This document shows positions 50,274 to 60,585 of a stretch of DNA of 64,000 nt, one piece after another; the stretch's first letter is position 1, and the number at the start of each line of letters is the position of its first letter. Under the pieces are notes generated by a model. That model worked only from the letters and a program-made list of their open reading frames with translations. It ran no database searches and had not been told where the DNA came from. Origin of the DNA: Leucaena leucocephala. Lineage: Eukaryota; Streptophyta; Magnoliopsida; Fabales; Fabaceae. Location of the stretch: contig CM073547.1 in the NCBI GenBank assembly GCA_037074615.1, positions 2,976,001 through 3,040,000 on the forward strand. Direction: 5' to 3'. The position numbers were made by a program, and so were the translations under genes.

Positions 50274-50325
50274 CAAAATAGTTCTATATATAATCATGAA
50301 TTAAACCTTTATCCCTTAATTGAAT
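50274..50325 (-). promoter_or_regulatory. Conserved promoter block of P450 gene D, displaced
   Basis: The complement reads AATTAAGGGATAAAGGTTTAA then a TATA box (50285-50292) and AGAACTATTTTGACTT, matching the blocks of genes C and E. The TATA box lies about 283 bp from the start codon against about 65 bp in C and E, so roughly 220 bp of AT-rich DNA has been gained between promoter and coding region. Confidence 0.55.
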
Positions 50326-53100
50326 CTTTAGAGTTTTTTTTTTTGTATTCTAGTAATTAGGATGTTGGCCCATTAGTGGGCAATAATCTGGATAGGTGAA
50401 ATTATTAATTAGACTGATTTCTTATAGATTTGTTTTTTTAAAAAAAGAAGATGGGTTATTTGAACTTCTAAATAAATTAGAATTTAAAAAATCAAGTTTT
50501 TTTCTTAACTATGAGATGCTATATGTACAGTATACAGTTTACGCTGAATAGCCTCTGATTATTCAAGCCTATCCACTGTTCAAAGTAGCCAAAAGAAGAA
50601 CGGTAGCAAGAGAGAGAGAGAGAGAGAGGGTGAGACAGAGCACGTGAGCGAACAAGAGAGAGCTAACGTACCAGAGGAGTGCAACATCGGAAGAGTGGCC
50701 GGAGGAGGGACGAGGTCGTGGAGCCGGAGATCTACTGAGGTTGCTCTATTTCTAGGAAGAACTTGAGGCTCACGGGCCGAAGCTCAGTAAATGGCGATTA
50801 AAGCCAATAGAACGGTGATTTCGGCTTGTCTTTTCTAGATTTTCATTTTGTACACGACAGTAGCATTCTTTCAAATCAAACTGATAGAGAACAGAAGAGA
50901 CCATTCGTCTCACTCCAAGGCCATTGAAACTCCGCACTATTCCGAAAACGCAGCGGAAGAGAATTTGAAGAGAGTCACCCACAAAGTGTTTTTTTCTTTT
51001 ATATAGAGATTGGCTGTAAACTTGCAGGTAATTTGAACTTGTTAGATCCTTGAAATTTCTACTGATACGATTCGAAACTTGAGCTTGCTATTCCATATTA
51101 TTTCCCTGGTTTTGCGTGGTTCTTTTGGTAATTATTGTGAGAATTTTAGGAATCGAATATATATCAAGTGTTAGAAGGAACTTTATGTATTATTGAATCT
51201 ATGGCATCATAGGTGGCTGTTGCGACTTCGAATTAATTGTCTCTATATATAGTCTCTGCACTTGTTTATGAATCTGAAATTTTAGAAATTGTATATATCT
51301 TAAAAATAATTGGTTTAAATTATAGTATTGTTTGTACTCCTTCTGGTTGTTTTGATATCTTGTGAAAGCTAGCAAGTGGCGAAGATCATGATACGGAAAT
51401 GCTGGAGAGTTTAACGAGGTTTATATTTGTTATTGGAATGGAATTCGACTTTGTGATAAGATGAGGATATTGAGGATAATATTGGATAATTATAAGCTAT
51501 TTAGTTTCTATGCTAGACTTGAAACAGAATTATATATATACTCTATGGTTTATATACGTGTGTTTATTATAATCTTAACTTGTAAAGTATATAATTGTGT
51601 TTGAATGCTATAAAAGATAAAAATTAAACTAAGGTTTTTAGGAAGGAAATGAAAGAATTTTATTGATTAAGATTTTGGTAGATTTCTAGAAGGTATGTTA
51701 TTTGTATGATAGGAAATTAAGGTTAAAGCGTATTGAAAGCTATTAAATATGATATATTATAGTTATTGGGAGTTAATACATGAGTGAATAATGTTTTATT
51801 ATATTAATAATTTCAATAATATTTTGCTACTTGATACATTTTATTTAAAGTATCAATTTTTAAGTATGATTTGTTAAAAGTATATTTATATGAATTAAGG
51901 ATTTTGATTATTGTTATTCATTTTTCTTTCTAATGCCTTATAATATTGTCAAAGAAAGTTTTTTTTATAAACTTTTATATTGAGATTATTTTTACCTTGA
52001 ATTCTTATGAGAATTCCTTTTATTTGATAAGAGTTTACTACATATAAATTGAAACAAATCTTTTAAAAATTTATTTTGATTTTCATGCTGGGTCATTGAT
52101 CATATAATATTTTTCATGAGATTTTAGTATTAAAGATCTTGTTCTTTATAAATAATAAGCTGACCCCACACATGCATAGAAATGTTTTTGAAGAGGACTG
52201 AATACATAATACTAATTACTAACAATAGTACTGGTAGTTATTAGTACCCTATAGTTAACATCGAGTTCGCTTGATATTCATGAGATTCATTCTCACGCCG
52301 GATATTCCTAAGTCTCATATTTGCATTTGTTATTCATGAGTTTCATACCTACATTTATTATTGTGGGTTTCATACCTGTGCTTGTTTTCGTAGCGTCTAG
52401 CCGCACTAGAATAATTACTTACCCTTGTGAATTGTGTGTTTACTCTTATTTTTTTAGCTTCAAACTCTTATTTTTTTAGCTTCAAGCCACGTCAGATTCA
52501 TTAGTTACCCTCATGAATTGTGTGTCTATGCTTATTATTTATTTTGTTGAAATCCTATGAAAAAGATGAGATTGGAGAAAATTTGTTTTAAATTGGTTTC
52601 TTTAAACAAGTTGTTTTACTATGTATTTTATTGATTTGATTAGTAATTTTGTTACAATTTTATTTTTGTTATAATTCTAGCATTTGAAAATTGAGATTTT
52701 ATTATTTAGTCTTATTATTCAAAAGTCGAATATGCTTTAAATTATTTCTTACCGCATTTTATTAATTTATTAATGGGATTTTGGCCTCAGATAATACTGC
52801 TGGCCTTACACTTCTAGCGAAATAGAGAAACCTTTAATGGTTGTTCAAAACCTATAAATACTCCACGTAGTCTATAGGCCGGATTCATATCCTCTCTTAT
52901 CTTTTCAAGATGTATGAATAATTGTATACGATATGACATTTATCATTTTTTGGAGGTATAAATATATTCATATATGATTGATAATAAAAAATTAAATATG
53001 TCTAAAATTATTATTATATTAATTATGATATTTAAAGGTTTATGGAATATGAGTTATCTCATATTTTGTATTGTTCTCTCTTTGATTTTGGGGGTGTGAC
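50326..53100. other. Intergenic region between genes D and E
   Basis: 2.8 kb without a believable gene. It holds an AG run (50610-50628), a GC-richer patch (about 50640-50790), a small tandem duplication of CTCTTATTTTTTTAGCTTCAA (about 52443-52486), and ends with GGGGGTGTGACA (about 53089-53100), a sequence common at plant Ty3/gypsy LTR boundaries. A decayed LTR fragment is possible, but no second LTR or primer-binding site was seen. Confidence 0.4.
50610..50628. repeat. AG dinucleotide microsatellite
   Basis: An uninterrupted AG run of about nine units in the gap between P450 genes D and E. Confidence 0.9.
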
Positions 53101-53362
53101 AAATACAAATAATTTGACTTTTCATAGGAATACAAACACATATACTAAATTATAATGACCCTTAATCAAACCAATATCAAATACTATATTTTGTACGACT
53201 GAAACTCCTAGATTTATCATCATAATTCTTAATACACGAATCCCATTATATGATGAACCACCCTTTTCTGGAAACTTATTCATAATTTTCGCAGAAAATC
53301 TGAAATTCTTATTCAAGTTTACTGTTTCCACCAAGCTTATATATATATAGTTGCATAACGCT

Positions 53363-55228
53363 TCAATAGGAATTGTCATGAAGAGGATCATCAGTGTATA
53401 TGCACTGTGTGGGAATCAAACACAGATTGGGCTTCCTTCTAGATACAAAACCAAAAGTTTCAATCATGTCCAAGTCCTCTGGCTTCATGCCATGTGGCAG
53501 TTTCCAATCAAAGTGGTAGAGTAAGCTTGCTAGAGTAATCTCAATGCTTGCTAAACCAAATGAAATTCCCGGACACATTCTTCTTCCTGCTCCAAAAGGG
53601 ATGTACTCGAAGTTTGTTCCTCTGTAGTCCATATTGCTATTTTTGCCTTGGAACCTATCTGGTATGAACCTTTCAGCTTCATACCAATGGTTTGGATCTC
53701 TTCCAAGCGCCCATGCATTTTCTATAACTTGAGTTTTGATGGGGATTTCATACCCATTAATCTTGCAAGTTTCTCTGCATTCTCTTGGGACTAATAAAGG
53801 AACAGGCGGGAGTAGTCTCAGAGTTTCTTTGATTACTGATGTTAAGTAACCAAATTGTTTCATGTCACTATCATGAATTACTTTCTTCCCTTTTCTCTAA
53901 TTTCAGCTTGTGCTTTTTCCATCACCCTCGGATTTCTCATCATTTCTAACATAGCCCACTCCATTGTTGCTGCTGAATTATCACTTCCACCAGAAAATAT
54001 ATCCTGCGATGAGATGCTCACAAAGTGATCATTTGCATTGTTAATTGTGTTATGATTTTTTTTACTTCACACCCTACCTTCCCTCATGTGTTATGTTATT
54101 TCACTTTGCGCATATATATATTTATTTTCAAAAAAATTACATATAATTGTACCGTCTAGCACGAAGTTGGGATTTCATCATGCGACATGTTTCACGCTTA
54201 ACAAAGAAATATTTAACGTAGGATAAACTTATGAGGTAGACCAGCGTAACGTAGGTAACAATCAAGTTTACTAACCCCAATGACACCTTTGATATTGTCG
54301 GTTGTGATTGGGATCTCAGGGCTTTCACTGCGTTGGATTTGTGAGAGAACCTGAAGTAAATTTTCTTGCCCAGAACCACCCGGCTTCTCTTGATTCTCTT
54401 CGATGGTATCCTCTAAAATCTTGTCAATCTGCTTATGGATCTTCGCTAACTTTGCTTCCAATCCTGTTATGAGACGAACAGCTTTCATTGATGGAAACAA
54501 ATCAGCAAAACCAAACCCACTCTCAATCGCTGTATTGAACAATTGCAGAAACTTTTCGTGCTTATATTTGCTTCCAAATGCTATTCTTGTAACAATTGCA
54601 CTAGCCAAAGAATAGATCTTGCTGGTGAGATCGAAATCTGAACCCACCAAATTTTGAACTGATTCAATCAACTTTGGTACCTGATGTAGTAAGGAAGGTG
54701 AGAAAATTACTAATACTTGGATATTTAATTTTAACCAGAAACTGTTAATATATCACTACCTCATCTTCCTCGGACAGACGAGACAGATTGAACCTTTTTC
54801 CCACTTAAGAGTTGTGAAGTACATATTCTTCTCATATGCTTTCAGTAATCACCATAAGGAGTTAAAGCAATGCCAGCAGAGCCATAACCCATAAGCTTAG
54901 AAGTAAGAAGTTGTGGTCTGTCGACAAAGGCAAGATCACGTGTCTTCATAATCTGTTGGGCAATTTCTGGGGATGATATAATTACTGTAGAAAGCTCGCC
55001 AAGTTGAAGATGCATCAGAGTCCCATATTTTAGTGAGAGTTCTCGAAACGCATGATGCGGAAGTGATGAAGATCTTGCTGCTGCTAATTGATGTAAGTTT
55101 CCCAATAGAGGCAGCTTCCATGGCCCTGGGATTTGAATCTTAGCTTTATTTTTTGGCTTTACAAGCCAAAGCCACGAGAAAAAGAGGATGAAAATAATTA
55201 GAAACAAGAAAGAAAATTGGGATTCCAT
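53363..55228 (-). pseudogene. Cytochrome P450 gene E, CYP71D-like, multiply broken
   Basis: Remnant exons at 54760-55228, 54276-54680 and 53363-54003 keep the family structure and splice sites. Lesions: the tryptophan of the helix-C WxxxR motif is a TGA stop (complement 54842-54844); one extra base in the last codons of exon 1 (about 54768-54770) shifts the frame; and seven bases are missing from the RETFKGKKVIH block of exon 3 (about 53888-53896), which the exon length of 641 bp confirms against 648 in C, D and F. The oxygen-activation motif reads GGSDNSA instead of GGTDTSA, a loss of both threonines. The heme loop FGAGRRMCPG and FIPDRF remain readable. The number and kind of changes indicate relaxed selection for some time. 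Closest to gene F in coding and downstream sequence. Confidence 0.93.
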
Positions 55229-55280
55229 ACGGGATGGCTTCAATTGTTATGCAAATTGATGGGTTTATATTGTTTCAGCT

Positions 55281-55330
55281 GAAACTTTATGTATATAACC
55301 ATAAGCTAAATCTTTATCCCTCAATTAAAT
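55281..55330 (-). promoter_or_regulatory. Conserved promoter block of broken gene E
   Basis: The complement reads TTAATTGAGGGATAAAGATTTAG followed by a TATATA box (55292-55297) about 64 bp upstream of the start codon, then AAAGTTTCAGC. Position and sequence match the block of gene C. Transcription of the pseudogene is therefore possible. Confidence 0.5.
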
Positions 55331-56397
55331 TAACAAAGTTGTTTTTCAGACTTTTTTAAATAACTTTTTATGCAGCAGGTGACAGACTGAGAGACTAACC
55401 TGTCACCTAATATTAAAATTAAATAATTAATTATAAAAAAAATGGGGGAGCAGATCGACTATCTCTCTATATATATTATTTTAGTGGGGGCGGGCTAGAG
55501 ATTTGTCACCTAACGCACAAAATTTTATTTTGATTCATCTAAAGCTTCAAGTTGCTGCATGATTAGTGATAATTCCTAATATTTTATATTTATTCTGACA
55601 TGTTTTATATAATATTTAGTTTAGGGGGTCAAGGCATTTTAATTAATACTATCTCCCTGTTTGATTGGAAGAAATGAGAATAATTTCATCAATTGGAATT
55701 CAATGGTTTTTTTTGTGCTTCTGTAGGCAAGATTGAATATTTTTAAAATGTAGAAAAGCACGTTGGAAGAAAGGATGAAAATCAAGTAAATTCAACTAGT
55801 GAGATTTGCAACATGGTATGGTGGTATTGCCAGATGCAAGAAAGAAAAGTTGCTCTCCAGTGGAATTGCACCAATCGCTGATGGAAATGCACAGTATCAC
55901 TAATATGTATATTTGAATGAGAATTACACATTCAATAGACACAATATCATTCCACGAAGACATGTGAGTTAATAATCTATCTAAATTTGATTATTAAAAA
56001 AAACAAAATGAGATCATGTGATTTTTATAGCCCACGTATACCACCTAATAGGATAATATTTATTGTTACTGTTGTTCTTTTCTCTTGTTTGATGGTTTTA
56101 ATGTTGAATTTACCTTTATATTTTGTCTTGCGTGGTTAATTTCTTCTTAATCTAGAGATATTATAAGCCTATTTGTAGATTACAACTTGTATTTAGCATT
56201 TATTTGTGTTTATTGGTAGTTGTGGTTACTTATATGACCAAATATTGATTAACATTCTTTCATATTAATCCAAAGAAAACACTTGGACCACACAGGGTTT
56301 GAAGAAACAAAACTCTGCTTGGGATCAAAAGAAACACTCGTATTATATTATTGGGAAGAGGGAAACACACACAAATATTAAAATATATAGTACCGAT
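55331..56397. other. Intergenic region between genes E and F
   Basis: About 1.1 kb of AT-rich DNA. No gene or clear transposon is recognised. Confidence 0.5.
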
Positions 56398-56650
56398 AAT
56401 TTTACGTACTTTCCATAGGAATACAAACACCTAAAGCCAATTATTATACTATGACCCTTAACTTAACCATATAAAAGTACTATATTTTGTACGACTGAAA
56501 CTCCTAGATTTATCTCATAATAATTCTCAATAATGACTCACATATGACGAACCACACTTTTCTGAAAGAGACACTTGTTCATAAATTTCACAGGAATCTG
56601 AAACTCTTATTCAAGTTTACTGTTTCACCAGGCTTGTATGGTTGCATATA

Positions 56651-56672
56651 TATATATATATATATATATATA
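56651..56672. repeat. AT dinucleotide microsatellite in the gene F 3' flank
   Basis: An AT run about 15 bp downstream of the gene F stop codon. The homologous place downstream of gene E has only a short ATATATATA run (53340-53349), so the run has expanded after duplication. Confidence 0.85.
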
Positions 56673-56685
56673 GTTGCATAATGCT

Positions 56686-58883
56686 TCAATCGGAATTTTC
56701 ATGAAGAGGATCAACATTGTGTATGCATGGTGTTGTGGGCATCAAACACAGCTTGTTCTTCCTTCTAGCTACAATACCAAAAGTTTCATTCATGTCTAAA
56801 TCCTCTGGCTTCATCCCATGTGGGAGTTTCCAATCAAAGTGGTACAGCAAGCTTGCTAGAGGGAGCTCAATGCTTGCTAAGCCAAATGAAATGCCTGGAC
56901 AAATTCTTCTTCCTGCTCCAAAAGGGATGTACTCAAAGTTTGTTCCTTTAAAATCAACATTACAATTGTCATGGAATCTTTCTGGTATAAACCTTTCAGC
57001 GTCATACCAATGTTTTGGATCTCTTCCAATTGCCCATGCATTTACTATGACTTTAGTTTTATTGGGTATTTCATATCCATTAATCTTGCAAGCTTCTCTA
57101 CATTCTCTTGGGATCAACAAAGGAAGAGGTGGGTGTAATCTTAGAGTTTCTTTAATTACTGATTTTAAGTAACTAAGTTGTTCCATGTCACTATTATGAA
57201 TTACTTTCTTTCCTTTGAAAGTTTCTCTAATCTCCGCTTGTGCATTTTCCATCACCCTTGGATTTCTCATCATTTCTAACATAGCCCACTCCATTGTTGC
57301 TGCTGAAGTATCAGTTCCTCCAGAAAATATATCCTACATTAATTAGCATTATTAATTAATATAAACCCAGATGATCATAGATTCTCGGTTAAACACAATC
57401 ATGCGTGTGTTACACGTAGGTACGGACACACCAACAGATGGATCCATGGATTTAACAAAGTAATACCGTATAAATACAAGCTGACCAAATAAAAAGAACA
57501 TAAAATACAAATAAATTAAAGCTTTATTTTTGTTTTAGTTAAACGAACCATACACATGCATACATATATGACTAATTTAGCATTGTTTCACATTAATTTT
57601 GTTAAATGGCCTTGGATTACAAACTTATATTACCGCCTTTTTCAAATGTAATAATCCTCAAATTCTAAATATAGGAATTAGTTAGGGTTTTTAGGCTTGA
57701 TCCTAAATATAATAACTCAATTTATTTTATCTATAATATTTATTATTTTTCTAAATTAATTTACTTAATTTATAAATATATATAATATAATATTATATAA
57801 GGTATTTTAAGGCGATTGGGTAAAGCAGAGGAGTAGTAGTACATAACAAGAAAATGTTTGACATAGGATTAATCATCCAATGTCGTTAATAACAAAGTTT
57901 ACTAACCGCAATGACAGCTTTGACGTTATCTGTTGTAATTGGGATCTCATGATCAGGGTTTCCACTACGTTGGATTTGTAAGAGCACCTGAAGCAAATTT
58001 TGTTGCCCACCACCCTGCTTCTCTTGATTCTCCTTGATAATATCCTCTAAGAACTCGTCAATCTGATTACGAATCTTCGTTAACTTTGTTTCCACTCCTG
58101 TTATGAGATGAATAGCTCTCATTGATGGAAACAAATCAACAAAACCAAACCCACTCGTAACCGCTGTATCGATCAATTGCAGAAACTTTTCTCGTTTGGA
58201 TTTGTCTCCACCAAATGCTAGTCTTGTAATAATTGCACTAGTCAAAGAATAGATCTTTGTCGTCAGATCAAAATCTGAACCTACCGATTTTCCAACTGAT
58301 TCTATCAACTTTGATACCTGATGAAGGATGAGGAAGTTCAACAAGTAATATTTAACTAGAAACCGTGATATATATAATTAATGAAGAACATACGCGTGTG
58401 TATATTTACTACCTCATCTTCTCGGACAGAGGAGAAAGATTGAACCTTCTTGGCACTTAAGAGTTCCGAAGTACATAGTCTTCTCATATGCTTCCAGTAA
58501 TCACCATAAGGAGCAAAAACGATGTCAGCAGAGCCATAGCCCATAAGCTTAGAAGAAAGAAGTTGCGGCCTGTTGACAAAGGCGAGATCATGCGTCTTCA
58601 TAATCTGTCGGGCAATTTCTGGGGATGATACGATTACTGTAGAAAGCTCGCCAAGTTGAAGATGCATGAGAGGCCCATGTTTAAGAGAGAGTTCTCTAAA
58701 AAAATGATGTGGAAGTGAAGACCTTGCTGCTGCTAACTGATGAAGGTTTCCCAAAACAGGAAGCTTCCATGGCCCTGGGATTTCAATCTTAGCTTTATTC
58801 TTCTTTGGCTTTGCAAACCAAAGAGGCAGCAGCAGCAACAATAAGAAGAAAATAAGAAGCAAGAAAGAAAATTGGGATTCCAT
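56686..58883 (-). CDS. Cytochrome P450 gene F, CYP71D-like, intact
   Basis: Three exons, 58413-58883, 57907-58317 and 56686-57333, encode 509 residues with phase-0 introns. Motifs in order: anchor (FLLLIFFLLLLLLPLWFA), IPGPWKLPVLG, helix-C WKHMRR, I-helix GGTDTSA, ETLRLHPP, FIPERF and FGAGRRICPG. An ER-bound monooxygenase of specialised metabolism is predicted; the substrate is unknown. It shares the GYGSADI and ITGVE.KL segments with C and D, and its 3' flank with broken gene E, 1.5 kb downstream in the same direction. Its 5' leader next to the ATG (TAATACATATCACTTGAAGCC type) matches that of gene D rather than E, and the promoter block of C, D and E was not found upstream. An in-frame ATG at 59003 exists, but the METx-type start at 58883 is conserved. 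Confidence 0.93.
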
Positions 58884-60169
58884 GTGGGGTGGCTTCAAGT
58901 GATATGTATTAATTGAGATGTATAAGAAAGAATCTAGAAAGGAAATATTCAAAGGGAAACGTATAGAGAAAGAGAGTGAATGGCAGAGGGAATCTGTACG
59001 CAATTACGCAATCTTATCTCTGGAATAATATGCTAAACCTGATTATATAATTTTAATCATGTTCTAATAGTATTTTGTTTGAGAAACCATGAAATCCCTG
59101 TGAGAAGATTTTTAAAATGAAGATAGGTGTTTTCTATAGCATGGTCGTATCCTTCTAAATCAAGGTATAGTATGAAAGGGACATAAAGCCTAAAATATGG
59201 GTATTTTTCCACATGTTAAAACTTCATCTCTCCGTCTTTTAATCCTTCAAGAAACCATTGCCACCAATAAAATCTTCATTTTTGTATTTTATTAAAAAAG
59301 AGAGGCAAAAATTAAATAACTAAGGCTTTAAAACGGAAGAAGAGTAGCTGATTGTATGAAGTTCTAAATACGGAAATAAAATCATTGTTTAGTGAAAATA
59401 CCGCAAATGTACAGTTAGAATTCTTAAGCTCGGAGGATTATTAATTGTCATCTGTAGCTTAAAAAGTTAAATTCACGTACTCATTTCTAATATCCATGTC
59501 CTGATTGCTTTATCATTAAGTGATTTACATATCATTAATTAAGTCTAAGAAAAAAATGCTTAAACTCTAAGGTTTGTGTAGATGTAATTGGGTGATCAAA
59601 GTATCCGACAGGGATGTGATGTCATGTCAGCTAAGGAAGCCCCCATTCTATGAATGTTGACTATGCTGTTCTTTTGAAAGCTCTTCCACCCTTTGCTTGA
59701 TCACGATTTTCACATGCTCAATAAATTTATCGTGATATTTAAAAAAATATTTTAATTTTTAAATATTTAAATTTATATTTAAAGATAATTAATAATTTAT
59801 TTTATTTAATATTAATATTATTTAAAAATAAAAAAATTTCACCCTACTTTTAAATTGTATTTAAATTTAACTTTTTTTTTATAAAGTTTGTGAGGCCCAT
59901 GAATAATTTAGGAAGTTTTTAAACCAATAGAGATTAAATTTGACATAAAGGACTACTGTTTATAATTAATATTTGATAATATATTAAATAAAATTATTTT
60001 TAATAAAAAAAAATATATTTGTGCGTTAGTGAAAAATGATAAAGTAATTAGCTAGTTGAGTAGAACCATCAAAATAGATTGAGCATGTCAGATTAGTTCG
60101 TTTACACACGTTTAAGTTGAGGGTCGGATGTGGAGATGATAAAATAGACTTAGACCGTTAATCTGTCTC
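58884..60169. other. Intergenic region upstream of P450 gene F
   Basis: Presumptive promoter of gene F in the first several hundred bases, then AT-rich spacer. No gene is seen. Confidence 0.5.
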
Positions 60170-60585
60170 CTCTCAATTTGTCAGCTTTTTTTTTTTAATT
60201 TAAAATTATTAAAATTATTTATTATTTTATTAAAATATTACTTAAAATACTTTTTTTATTGGTATATATTAAAATATTATAATTGATTAATATTATATTA
60301 ATATTTATTTATATTTATAGTTATAAAATTTAATATTTTTTATAAAATTTAGAAATTTTAATAGTATAATATTAAAAAAATTAATTATGCTAATATAACA
60401 TTATAAATTTATTATTAGTATTTTAAAAGTTTAAAAATAGCTTTTAAAAAATATTAAAAAAAAGTAGTAGGTTATCTAACCCGTAAGCTAACCGGCCACC
60501 AACAGGAGGTAGGCTTGATGCCAACTTATTTTAGGGTAGGTTGTCCCAATTGGCGAGTTGCCCCAGATTAGCCTGTTTTTCTCTC
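60170..60585. mobile_element. Second, decayed copy of the hAT MITE
   Basis: The interior follows the element at 12-546 for about 280 bp in the same orientation: ATTATAATTGATTAATATTAT, TTATAGTTATAAAATTT, TATTAGTATT.TAAAAGTTTA and ATATTAAAAA appear in order. The right flank keeps a degraded array of GTAAGCTAACCGGCCACCA and GGCGAGTTGCC motifs where the first copy has CCCG repeats, with many C-to-T-like changes. The left end probably lies near 60057. A target duplication is not recognisable, so this copy is much older. Confidence 0.65.
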
